This document shows positions 24,563 to 37,285 of a stretch of DNA of 64,000 bases, one piece after another. The notes below the pieces were generated by a model. The model had not been told where the DNA came from. It ran no database searches and worked only from the letters and a program-made list of their open reading frames with translations. The first letter of the stretch is position 1. Each line of letters opens with the position of its first letter. A program made the position numbers and the translations under genes. This DNA comes from Hippophae tibetana (taxonomy: Eukaryota > Streptophyta > Magnoliopsida > Rosales > Elaeagnaceae): contig CM072810.1 in assembly GCA_037013495.1 (NCBI GenBank), forward strand, positions 108,972,398 through 109,036,397, in the 5' to 3' direction.

Positions 24563-27500
24563 CAAAGATATCATATTTTTTTATATTTATTTTATATATT
24601 TTTACTATTAAAAAATTAATATTTTATTTTATTTTATATAACATTAAAATAAGTGTTGTTCAAATTGAGTTACAACTATTTATATCATTTAAATATTAAA
24701 TACAGTTAAATTACAACATATTTTTAGGTATTACATTTTGTTAATATAAGTTTAAACAATGTTAGAACTTGAGTTATTACTATTTTTTTTGTTGATATAC
24801 ATTCAAATCTATTTTTGGGTCTCGTATACCGTTGATATTCTTCGACCGATTCCGTCATTTAAGCTTATAGTAAACACGAGCGCTGACTTAAAACACAAAG
24901 ACTTGGACGATTGCCGTAGGCTTGGAATTGACACATAGAGACGTGTTTTTTGATGTTGCTGATCACGTGGCTCTGTGAAACGTGGGCATTGGACTACTCT
25001 TTGGACCCTCTTGGATCTAAGATATTGCTTCATCTTTTCCCCTATTTCATTCATACTTGGGCAATTAAGAACTAATTGAAAGTTTAAAACGCATTTTGTC
25101 TTGAGAAAAAGGAAACTTTTACCTGTAGAGAATTTTAAATTTTTATTTTTAACTTATATATGAACGAAGATTTAATGTAATGACACACTTATCATTTTTT
25201 AATAATTTGATTATACAATCATAATGAAAAAAAGTTTAATAAAATATAATTTGATAGTAGTTTTATAAATTAATTCAACTAAAGAGTATCCCTAAAAGGA
25301 TCCTAGTTATTACTAAATGACCTCACATTATTTAAAAATTTGAAAATGGTTTTGACATGTTTTAAACAACTTCCAATCGATTTTAACATATTACAATATT
25401 TCAATCGATTTAAAACAAAACAAAAAAGAAATTAATCCACTTTTACTTAAATAAATATTTAAAAAATATTCAATAAAATAATATATGAATTTGTTTAATG
25501 GATAAATTCATATTTATAATACACAAAAGTAAGATTCCAACGGGTAGAAATTGATGTGATAATTTTTAATTATGATACTTGGTTAAGATAATATAAATAA
25601 CATTTATTTAAATAATAAATAGAAAAATATTTATTTATATATAATTTATTTCATATATTAAGTTACACAAATGAAATAGTTATAATTTCAAATTCTTGTA
25701 ATAAATATAGAGTGACACAGTATAAAAAAAGATAAATTTGAATGTTAGTTAATTTATATATAATATAGATTTATACATGCATCCATTATGGATATCAAAT
25801 ATCTCTTTAAAGAGAAGCCCGATTCTTTCTCTCAATTCTAAGTCCAAATTACCAAAGGCATTTATGGAATGGAGCTGCTGGGTGTCCCAACGTAAAAAAT
25901 GAACCCATGTTTTATTATAACAATACCCTAGCCATTTCTTTTAAACGACTACAACCATATCACCGTAATTATTTGGGCTCACTTCTTGCGTGTAAAGAAA
26001 TTACGTGGCATTCATTATTTGCATGCAGTATCACGTAGAATAATATAATAATTTTTTATTTTTAACATTCAATATCTTATTATAAATATAATAATTTAAA
26101 TATATTTTTATTAAAATAAAAAATATATATATATATCATCATTTTTTTAACTAAAAATAAATATTAATTTAAAAATAACTAAAGTTATATTTTATTGTGC
26201 ATGCAGTATCACCTAGAATATAAATTCTAAATCGCCTTATTCCTCCTCCATAGGTAAGTTTGGCAGGATAGTCGGTACAGTGCAGCTATGGTGCTCTGAA
26301 GTGCACTAGATATTTATGCTTGGAGGTGTTGTCAGACTAGTAAGCTACCTTAGTAGGTTGTTACATAGGTACCTAGCTACGTATATGGTATAATTATATT
26401 CCTCTCAAAGTTTTTATTAGCCATATCTCTAATTATTTAAAACTTTTCCAATGCTTCCAAATTTTCTTTTGTTTATTAATCTGGTAGTTTCTTCTTTAAA
26501 AGAATCTAGAATAAAACGATTGGTTACATGGAATCTTATGATTTTTGGAAAATTTTAAAAAATATATATCTTTAAAATTTATAATAATAAAAATAATATT
26601 AAATAAATTTTAATTAAATAATATTTAACTTATGTATAAATAATAATAATTTAATTTGAACATTCAATTAGTCCGTATCAAAAATAAAATGATACCTTAA
26701 ATTTTTATAATAGTAAAAATATATAATTTTTATATTTATAAATTTTAAAATTGTTATTTAAATTTTTTTTTAATATTAGACTATCTTTTATCCTCCTTTT
26801 AACTTTTTTTGTTTTACTTATTATTATTATTATTATTATTATTTTGTTTTATTTTTGAAATATACCTTTCTTTCTTATTCATCGCATGGTCGGCTAGAAC
26901 TTGAAGATAAGTTAAAAAAATCTTGTAAGAATATATTATTATCACAAGATTACTTGATAACTTAATTAAATTACACATTTTCTACGTTGATAACTTTTAC
27001 ATTAAAAATATGCCCTAACTGCCCAGAATAATTCGAATATTCTTAAATAGACTTATAAGATGGGACTGGTATGTCTCATTTAATTATACAGGGAACTTTG
27101 TTTTCTTCTTCGGAAAATAGAAAGATAAATATCGGTTCCAACGACACAGCATTATACTATAAGCTTTTTTAATTTGTTTAAACATAAATATTATTATATT
27201 AGGGTCGTATTTCTAAGATCCTGAATGCATCCACGTTTCACAAATAATAATGCTGGTTGCTAGTTGCTACTGCTAAAAGTAAGAGTAATAAGTATTATTA
27301 TTAGTATATAAATTTATTAACGTATATCTATTTAATAGATTAATAAAATTTATGATAAATTAACTTAAAACATGTGTATTATGTAAAATAAAATACGAAA
27401 GAATTATAAGAGAGCTTAATTAAATTTTTAGAAATAGTAAAAAGTTATGTACAGGTGTTTTATTAAAAAATCATCTTTTGTTGATATCTTTTTTAAAAAA

Positions 27501-28970
27501 AATTAATAAATATAGAAATGTGTGTGATTATTATTTTTAAAATTGTAATATATTTTTTCTTGTAAAACTTAAAGCTAGATATTTATAATTAATGTTAAAA
27601 ACATTCACTCACTTTATTGGTAAATATTATGAAATATCCCAAATAATAATAAAATATCATTTTCTTTTGGAAAATGTCCAACTCAAATCACCTCCAGCAA
27701 CAAACTTTTTCTTTGGATATAAGAATATATTATTTGTTTTTGGGAATATTCTGATATTGTGTTGATCTACACACATTTTCTTTAATTAATTACAATATAT
27801 GGACTCATAATGTCCTCGTTATGTTTTTATATAAATAAAAACCATCACTTATTTTCTATTGCTCAACACTACAATAAATTCAACTTCATGAATAGCGCTC
27901 TTTTATGACAAAAATAAAAATAAAAATGATTAGCAATCTTTAAATTGTTTGGTTTTAATAGATTTGAAGATCTCGTGACTTGTACAAAGAATAGTAATTA
28001 ATATATATAATTGAACTTAGGGAATACATGCATATGATTTTTTTTTCTTGTTTCTCTAAATATTGTCAAGTGCTAATAGATGTTATAATCCTTTAAGTTA
28101 AGTAAATTTGATTGTTTAATTTTAAAGTTTAAAAATTGAATTTTTTTATCTTGTTGCTTTTTATAAGAAATTGGTCAAATAATGATAAAATTATTTTTTT
28201 AACATTTTTTTATTAAATATATCACATAACTTAATTAATAGGGAATATAATTGTTATTTTATTCATTATGCACGTTATTCAATAAAAAATCTAATACTTT
28301 AGTGTTTATCTCTCTCTATGTTGTTAATTTTTTTAATTTTAATTTTTATTTTACTTTTATATAAATAATAATATTTTAATCATATGTATTAAATAATAAT
28401 ATTTTATTATAAATTTAACTTTTTGTTAACATATAACCTTTTTTATAATAATAACAAGATAAAAAAATCATCTTTTTTATTCTAAAGAATTAATAATAAC
28501 CTAAACTATTGAACTTTCACTATCTTTTTTCCTTTCTCAAATGTGTTCTTGAGTTATTATATGATTTTGGCCAACAATAATATCAAATTGGGTTGGTTCA
28601 ACTTGTTAAAATTCAACTTATCTTAAATGATCTATAATTCATTTCTATTTAATTCATCCAATTTTTAAATAAGTTGAGTTGAGATGAGATGAGTGTAACT
28701 ATATGTGAGCTAAGTTTGGTAACTCATGTGCAACTTTTTAATTTTTTTTTATTAAATTCACTTAAATTATTTAAACATTTATTTCATGTTTAATAATTAT
28801 TTTAATTTTTAATTTTTAATTCTTAAGTTTTAGAATTATATTTACAATTTTATTAATTTGGAAAAAAAATTATTTTATAATTAATTTATGGTTTCAATTT
28901 TGAAAAAAAATAAAGATTAGATATGGCTTGTTTAATAACTAATTTTTAATTTTTAATTTTTTAGGATGAG
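24563..28970. other. Intergenic DNA, mostly AT-rich, no gene seen
   Basis: No convincing exon on either strand. A GC-richer island lies at 24815-25045 (see findings), a TTA/ATT microsatellite at 26820-26845, and GCATGCAGTATCAC.TAGAATA occurs twice (about 26020 and 26200). The rest is A/T-rich with short frames only. Confidence 0.6.
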
Positions 28971-29700
28971 TTTTGCTGGGTTGAGCATAAAACTCGAAAT
29001 CATAAATCGTAAATTTCTTTTAGAAACTAAACTTTTAGATTTTTTAATGGTACGTGAAATAATTAATAATATTTTGTAAGGTACTATAATTTATATTTAA
29101 AAAATGAGTTAAAAATGTTCTACCCAATCTAAACAATTATTAATAAATTGATCATAAATTTTTATAAAAAAACTCAAAATCATAAAATGTTAAATTTATT
29201 AGAAACTATACTTCTAGATATTTCTAATGTTATATGAAATAGTTCATAAATATTTGTAAATTAGTACATTTTATGTTTTAAAAAAAGAATAAAAAAGTTA
29301 TTTTAAATCTGAACAGTTATTAGTAAAATATGCATAATTTTTAATAGAAAACTTAAAATCATAAATAGTAAAATTTATTTGAAATTAGACTTTTAAAACT
29401 TTATAGTAGTATATGAAACGATTTATAGAATTTTGTGAATTATTATAATTTATATTTTAAAAATGAATATTTTTTTTAATTCGAACAATCATTAGTAAAA
29501 TATGCATAAATTTCTATAAAAAACTTAAAATCATAAACCATAAAAAATTTTAAAAGTTAAAATTCTAAAGATTTATAATGATATATAAAATAAATAATAA
29601 TATTTTGGGATTTATAATGTTTATATTACAAAAATATTTAATAGAATACAAGTTATATTCAGTAAAATGAATATAACTTCTCTAAAATACTCAAAAAATT
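28970..29700. repeat. Degenerate tandem repeats of about 178 bp
   Basis: The motif AACTYRAAATCATAAA recurs at 28991, 29171, 29350 and 29522, with spacing 180, 179 and 172 bp. Each unit is followed in the same order by similar words (TTAGAAACTA-like, GTATATGAAA-like, ATAATTTATATTTTAAAAA, then ATTAGTAAAATATGCATAA). A fifth, poorer unit may follow near 29683. Unit length is in the range of plant satellites. The DNA is very AT-rich, so the alignment should be tested statistically. Confidence 0.7.
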
Positions 29701-32074
29701 AATATGTAATATTTCTTATGAAATAAAATATATTTCTCAACGATATATACATTTCATATAAAACAAAAATAAGAAAAATCTCATAAATCTAAGATAACAA
29801 AAATTAAACGAATGTCTTTTCAACTCTATGCATAATTATTTTATTAAAAAAATTAAAAAATATATGCATTATTTTGTAAATAGTTAACTTATTTAATTTT
29901 TTTTACAAGTTTATGATATTAAATATATTTAATTATTGTTTTTGTTGAACTCGGTTTGACAATTTTATGATATTAATTTTTTGAATATTAAATAGTGATT
30001 GGACGGTTATATAATGATTATTTAAATAAATTAATTAATGATTTAAGTTTATTAATCAATTAAAAAATTTGATTGTTTAGAAAAAAAAGTTTTGTTATTT
30101 GGATAAAAAAATCAATCAAAAACGTGTTTAAAAGTTCATTCAACAATATTATCAAAATGAATTCGTAATATGTTAATTAGTTAGTGAACTAAATGAAGTA
30201 TATTTTTTTGATTCATAAACTTAATGTGTTAATTTTAAATGCATTGAATTAGAGTGAATAACTTATTTGACACCTTTATATGTATAATTCAAATAAATTT
30301 TTTTAACTAAACCAACATTTAGTTAATTATCTTTTTTTTCTTGATATAAATAATCTATTATATTTTATTAATTTGAAAATTTTGGTAGTTTGTGAAATTT
30401 TATTATAGAAACTAATATTTTAGCACTTTTTTTTTAGTTTAACTATTAATGGAACCTTTGTGCTGTATTACATTTTTCATTGGTTTTCTCTAAAGGAATT
30501 CACCAAAATGAATGGTTGATTAAATTAGAGAAAAAGTAAGGTGTCAAATTGTTCATATTAAATTGATACAATTAAAAAAGTTTTAATTACAAGATATTCA
30601 TTTAATACATAAAAAATTATTTTTAATCTTTCTAGGAAAAGTATATACTATTTTTTTATAATATAAAATAACATATATTGTATGCTATTTTTCATAACTT
30701 AAACAAATTATACTTTTTAATATATTAAAAATAAAATTATATAAATAAGTGGTTATTAAATTGGTGGAATCTATGGCTATTTCCTGTATTTGTTTTAAGC
30801 ATTTTTCATATATATGGCATGTTCCCAAGAAGAGGGTGAAGAACTATCGACAATGATTTGTATTTGTATTTTTTTTTTTTTTTGAGGATTTGACTTTATT
30901 GGAATTATATGGTTTTTGAACAGCTGGTTTTTATCCTAGTGTGGTGTTACGTATGGCTAGAAATAATAGCCTCCCTTTTCATTTAACTTTTTGCTAATAT
31001 AGTTGGTTTCTAACTATCATTGTGATAGTGGCTTGGCTTTAATGACTATGTTGCTTGTGCTTGTGTTTTTTGTGGGTCTTTATCCTTATTTGTTTGTAGT
31101 GATAGTTATTCACTCAAATTTTTTTCAGTGCTATACTAAATAAAATTTAATATCTTATAAAAGAAAGTTTGAAGAATTAGAGCAAAAAATTTATACTTAG
31201 GCCTAAAATTTATTACATTAAACTCTTCAAGATCTACAAATTTATAATATTCTTTGGCTATATTGCGACGGGTGATCTCCTCAATTCAGACAATATATAT
31301 GTGTTTATTTCTATTTGGTCCTAATTTTATACAAAAATGAGTTGTTAAGTGTCACGCATGTGAAAGGGAATATCTATAAACCAAAACTAGTGTACCAATA
31401 TAGATTATAAAATTCCAAAAATGAAAAAAGAAAAAGAAAAAAAATTTCAATGAATAAAAAGGGTATATACTAAATTTTTCAAAATTGAATAATTAAAAAT
31501 TAAGAGAAGAGACGAAGTGTGATCAACATGGCAGGGCAGTTGGTAAAGATTCTATTTTTTATACTTTAAAGTCAAGTTTTACACACATTTAGTGGAACTT
31601 GATTTTATAATTTTAAATATCTACTTTAATAAAATAAAATATTAATTAAACTATCCGTAGATAACATTAAAAATAATATAAATTTTAAATAAAAGTAACA
31701 TTTGTATAACTTTATTCATCCATCTACGAAGACATACAAATTCATAATTAATGATAATGAACTAATTTTCAACCCAATTGAACTTAATTTCTTATATTTT
31801 AATAGGCCGATACTGGTAAGGTTCGTTAAGATTAAGATGAGTATGGTGTTTAACGAGTCAATAACATGTAGATTTAAATAGTTGTAAGAAAATAATAAAA
31901 ATAAAATATTTATAATTTATAATTATAAATTATGTTTTGCTTGAATATTTTTATTATTAAAAATATTCAATATACTATTTCATAGTTAATAATATTTAAT
32001 TATATATTCTTCAAATTAAATTATGATAATTTAGATTCATTTAATTTTAAATAATATATAATTTAATTACCTTT
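29700..32074. other. AT-rich intergenic DNA, no gene seen
   Basis: Long A/T tracts, including a T-run near 30870-30885, and no open frame worth calling. No element borders were recognised. Confidence 0.6.
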
Positions 32075-32278
32075 GAAATTTTATTTTTAATTATAAGTTT
32101 TTTTGATTTATTAATATCTTTTTGCTAATAAATATTCGTATCCAAATAAGTGTTGAATTATATTGTTTTTTATTAATTGAAATTTTATTTTTAATTATAA
32201 GTTTTTTTTATTTATTAATATTTTTTTGCTAATAAATATTCGTATCCAAATAAGTGTTGAATTCTATTGTTTTTTATT
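32075..32278. repeat. 104-bp tandem duplication
   Basis: GAAATTTTATTTTTAATTAT at 32075 recurs at 32179, and the two copies remain nearly identical through ATAAATATTCGTATCCAAAT and AAGTGTTGAATT. The few differences suggest a fairly recent duplication. Confidence 0.9.
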
Positions 32279-33856
32279 TTTTTATTTTTTCCCACTCCTT
32301 TTGTAAGGATGAACGACTTACAGACAACCATATTTTTTTATCAATTTTCATAACATTAATAACTTTATTTTCTTGAATAGAAAGATTTCTCAAATGATGT
32401 CAAGATTCTTGATTTATTACTCTGTGTAATATATACATAATTATATATTTTATATTTCACATAATATCAATCTATACAAAAAATCACACATTTTTTTACG
32501 CTCATTTTTTACACAATTTTTATATTTCATATAGTATCAATCTATGCAGTGTTGAGATTTAAATAATTAATTTTCTCTATATAGTTTCTTATAAATCTCA
32601 ACCATTTAAATAAAAAATTTAGGTAATTGATCATGCCTATTTATATTTTGGTTAAAAAATGATATTTTGTTAAATAATAACTTTTAATTTTTTAGAAAAA
32701 ATTGAAGAAAAATAAACTCTTACATTATAGGGTAATTAGATTTTTTTATCACTAAATTAAGATGGATGTTATAAAAGTACCAATAAATTCTAAATTATTA
32801 CAAAAATATCACTTAAAATCATGTGTTGTTATATGAGTACTATTACAATTAAAATTTGTCAAAAACTAAAAAAAGTCAAGTAAGTACCATCGTTATTTAA
32901 AAAAAAACTCATTCTATTTAAGTAACAATCATTACAGTTCAATGATAGTTTCTTAACATTTTTTTAATTTAATAATGTTTTTGTGACCAATACCATAACT
33001 CAGTGCGAAAAAATTTATTTACAATATCAATTTTATTACTATATAGATTTGTTATTTTCCAATTGATTGATTTTGCTTTAATTTCAAAATTTTCATTATT
33101 ATTAATTTTTTTATTTAATCATAAGGATTATATTATCTTATTATAAAGATAATACTATAAAAGTCTTATTTGTTGTTTACTTTTTTATCAAGAAATTAAA
33201 TAACTTAAAATACATCAGGTACGTAAATTTAATTTTTTCTTTACTACTTTTATTTTTATTTGAAAACATGGGTTAAAAAATAAAAATAGCGTAAAAAAAA
33301 TATTGCCTACCAAATATCAATCTCAAAATAGGAGTTAATTTAATTTTCGCACAGTTTAAAATTTTGCTTGTATTTTCATGTGAAGGAGCCATAAAATCTT
33401 ATTTACACAACCACTTATAGCAGTAGAAAAATGATGAACTGACAAAAAGAAGGCGAAGAGAGTTAAGAAAGTTTTACAAATAAATTACCAAAATTCAAAC
33501 GGTACTTTTCAAAAATTAAGAAACAATCTTATTTATAATTTATATAATATATAACATTTATAGTACAAAACTAAGTTAGACTTATTTAAAATATGTATCC
33601 ACCTAATCACTAAGTGAACCATTTATTTAGTTATCTAAAGATTTTTTCTTAAAAAAAAACTTATATTCTCTTATTTAGTTAATTTTCTTAAAAAAATATT
33701 TTAATGTAAAAAATATTATATATATTAAATTAGGCATTATATAATTTTTTAGACAAAATTATTTATTATTTTAAAATAATAATTACTATTATCCTTAGTT
33801 ATTACAAACCAACTCCTATGAGGTGTAAACCGATATATGCATCTTGAGTCCAAAAC
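32279..33856. other. AT-rich intergenic DNA, no gene seen
   Basis: Short frames only. No repeat borders or RNA genes were recognised. Confidence 0.55.
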
Positions 33857-34841
33857 TCATGTGACATAATTTTCACCATACATCAAAATTGCAAGTATTT
33901 TGGCATATCTATAACTTGTCTCTTTGTATACAAATAAAGTTCCACTACTTATCCTTTCTCTTGTGTGTATTACCCTATCTGGGTTATCTCTTCCAATGTG
34001 AACATGTTTTTGACAATAATAACACCAATAATTCTTCTTTGCTTCTTTTGATTTAGACCAAGAGTAAATCTTATTATTCAACTCTTCGTTTTTATCAGGT
34101 AAACAATTCATCATTTTTACCACTACCATCGAGATGTAGACCTTACGTCTTTAATCCCAAATCTACGTTCTCAAGTGAAAGACCACTTACTCCAAAAAGA
34201 TTTTATCTTTTCCATACTTAAGCCTCGCCTTCACTTCATGATACGACTCTGGTAGATTGTGCAACAGAAAATGGGCCAAATTCTCATCAGTAAAGTCATA
34301 TTCGATGTTTGACATGTCATTGAAAATTCTCTAGAACTCTGCCAGGTTAAGCTCCAAATCATTTGACATATCCATTCAAAACCCAAACAACCATTTTTTC
34401 AAATGAAATCTACGATACATCATATTTTGCATGTATATTTAGTAAAATTTCTTTCATACACCTTTTGTAGTCATCCCACCTTGTACATCATGAATCAAAT
34501 CATCATACAAGTGTAAATAAATTGAGACATAAGCGGTTGTTTCCAATTTCTTCTGTTGAAAATTAGTGAACCTATATGAAAACTTCATAACACTTTCTAA
34601 GGCTTGCACTAACTTTTGTTGAACCAAGATGCTCCTTATCTTTGCCTTCTATATGTCGAAGTCATCGAAACCATCACATTTTTTCATCTCAACTATACTC
34701 ATAATTGATTACACCAAAAATTTCTTTAAATAAATTTTCAACAACATTCAAAAAACTCCTACCAACAAGACTCCACAATAAACCATAGAATTTTACAATA
34801 CATAAACCAACCCAAAGCCAAAACCTTGGGCTCTAATACCA
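33857..34841 (-). pseudogene. Copia gag relic with primer-binding site
   Basis: On the minus strand a tRNA-Met-type primer site TGGTATTAGAGCC lies at 34829-34841. Downstream of it, split over frames and stops, are gag words (LPESYHEVKARLKYGKD near 34200-34270, then an open 90-codon piece at 33857-34129). That last piece has a zinc-knuckle-like CYYCQKHVHIGRDN, in which the last Cys of CX2CX4HX4C is Asn. No pol follows. The element is a 5' fragment of a Copia retrotransposon, probably with its 5' LTR in the DNA just right of 34842; I could not define LTR edges. Confidence 0.7.
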
Positions 34842-35082
34842 TTCTATTTTGAATTTATCGAGTCTTATTGAGGCTTATTAATAAATAAAATGGAGTTACC
34901 CCATCAATCGGTTGTTACCTAATCAAATAATGAGCACAAGAAAAACCAAATGGAAACCAACTAATAAACAATAAATTTTCATAAATATAGCCACACCAAA
35001 AAAAAATATTAACAAGGAATAAATACGAGCAAAGAAAGTGATAAATCAACACATAAGGTTTGACGTAATTATTCTCCAAATA

Positions 35083-35821
35083 ATGCTGGTTATAAGCTTG
35101 GGTAGTCCTTACCCTTGCAAGTGCATTTTCAAGGGATGAGTTAGGCCAAGGTAAATTAACATGGTATGAGAGCAGGACACTAGGCAGTGGAAGAGCCATT
35201 ATGCACTACCCAAATACCCCACGATGGAGGGCAACAAACCCTTGTTGATGTGAGAGGGAGTGTTGAGGAAATAAGTTTCACATCGACCAGGGAACCAGTA
35301 ACAATGTTGGTTATAAGCCTGAGCAATCCTCACCCTTGAAAGTGCATTTTCAAGAAATAAGTTAAGCCCAAGTAAATTAACATGGTATTAGAGCAGGACC
35401 CTAGGCGGTGGAGAAGCCACTCAGCACTACCCAAATACCCCATGGCGGAGGGCACGAACCCTTGTCGATGTGAGGAAGGGTGTTGAGGAAATAAGTCACA
35501 CATTGACCAAGGAACCAACAACAATGTTGGTTATAAGCCTGAGTAGTCCTCACTCTTGCAAGTGTGTTTCAAGGGATGAGTTAGACCCAAGTAAATTAAC
35601 ATGGTATCAAAGCAGGACCCTAGGTGGGGGAGAAGCCACCACGTATTACCCAAATACCCTACAATGGAGGACACTAACCCAAGCCGATGTGAAAGGGAAT
35701 GTTGAGAAAATAAGTCCCACATCGACCATAGAACTAGAAACAATGTTGGTTATAAGTTTGGGTCGTCCTCACCTTTGCAAACATGTTTTCAAGGGATGAG
35801 TTAGGCCCAGGTAAATTAACA
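35083..35821 (+). mobile_element. Tandem TRIM array: four LTRs and three internal regions
   Basis: LTRs of about 122 bp (TGTTGAGGAAATAAG...AAATTAACA) lie at 35261-35382, 35481-35601 and 35700-35821. A 5'-truncated copy ends at 35161. Each of the first three is followed at once by a primer site (TGGTATGAGAGC, TGGTATTAGAGC, TGGTATCAAAGC) and about 98 bp of non-coding interior (CCCTAGGCGGTGGAGAAGCC..., CCCAAATACCCYAC) ending in GATGTGAGAGGGAG, a polypurine tract before the next TGTTGAG. This is the structure of terminal-repeat retrotransposons in miniature, here as a head-to-tail array sharing LTRs. It has no coding capacity. Open frames across it are accidents of the repeat. Confidence 0.85.
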
Positions 35822-37285
35822 ATATCATTACAATTATCTACTCTTATCATCATACAAGCATCACCTAACACATTCAAGCCCCAAGAATACCATTAAGTTT
35901 CACACTATTCCAATGGAGATATACTTAAATTTTAATACATATAATTGATTGAATATGAGTAAACAATACCTTAGCGAAGCGTACACCCAAAGAGTTATAT
36001 AAGAAACATCAAGCTTCCTTTACCACCTTCAAGGGAGAAAAGCCCTAAATACTCACTTATTTTTCTTTCTCTCAAGCTCTTAAGATCTCATTTGCTCTCA
36101 CTAAATGAATTATAGAGCATTAATGGTGCTTATACACACCCTCATTGTCTTTTACCAAAAGGACCCTCAATTTCAAGCTTCTTTGTGTAAATTTTCATAT
36201 CCCTATTTGTTATTTTTTGAGAAAACTTATTGACTTAATTGATTAACTCGTCACTCAATCGATTAACCATTCACAATTGTGAATTCAAGTTTTGAGCATA
36301 AACTTTTTGGATCAATGCACAATTAATTCTTGATTGATAGATTATGCTCACTTGACGAAGATATCCAAAATAACTCCAATCTTTAAGTATAATATTCCTA
36401 GTCCAATATTTGATGCTTGATCATTCACATTGATTTTCAAGTATTTTATAAATTTACATTATACATTATAATAACTATAAATGAAGATAGGACAAAATTA
36501 ACGATGATATATGTGAGATTTCATAATATTCAATCTATCTAGCTAATGATATATGTGAGATTTCATAATATTCAATCTATCTAGCTAATGATATATAAGA
36601 AAGCATAATGAAGCAAGCTATTTGCAATTACGTCCTACATTTAACATGAGCGAAGTCACTTACTTTAACAATACCATATATATATACTTACCTAACACTA
36701 GTGTAGAAGATTCTATACTTCAATATACAGCCTAGATTAATGAATAATGTGATTCGTATAGTGGTTTTGTGATAAGATTTATCCTTTTAAATTTAAAGCA
36801 ATATATTTAAATCATAAAAATAAAAATTTAATATAATTTAATAGAAATAAAAATTGAAAGAACCATTGAACGTGAACTTGAATTCTACTAGTTTAAAATG
36901 AATCACTGAAAATAAGTTTATGAAATATTAGTAAATAAACAACAGAAAATCCATAGGTTACCTGATTAATTTAAGAAATTTGAGTCATTTTAAGGTATTG
37001 GGGAATCAAATAAGTTGTTGGATACTGTACACTGTTGATTGTTCAAGTTGTACGAGATTTTATTTTTCAAATTTATATTTATTCCGAATCAAAAACTTAT
37101 GCCAATGTCTCATGTCACCAACCTCTACTTATTACAGTCCAGAACCAACAAACAGAACAAAAAACAAAACAAAAGTTAGAAGGATGAGCAGAGATATTAA
37201 TATGGGAATTTCTATTTAACTTTTGTTGCACAATTTTTTACATTTTTCTCAAAGTAAGAAGAGAATCAAAACCCAGAAGTACTAG
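35822..37285. other. Intergenic DNA between TRIM array and HHO gene
   Basis: No gene seen. It contains the perfect 42-bp tandem duplication at 36504-36587 and probably the 3' UTR of the HHO gene just right of 37200. Confidence 0.6.
36504..36587. repeat. Perfect 42-bp tandem duplication
   Basis: The 42-bp unit beginning ATGATATATGTGAGATTTCA and ending CTATCTAGCTA occurs twice without mismatch (36504-36545, 36546-36587), and the next 8 bases (ATGATATA) start a third copy. Identity implies a very recent event. Confidence 0.95.

Noticed and set aside
35083-35821. Interpretation as Cassandra (TRIM with 5S rRNA promoter) or as a CRISPR-like array
   Set aside because: No 5S-like sequence is seen in the LTRs, and the repeats are about 122 bp with primer sites and purine tracts, so an ordinary TRIM array is the better reading.
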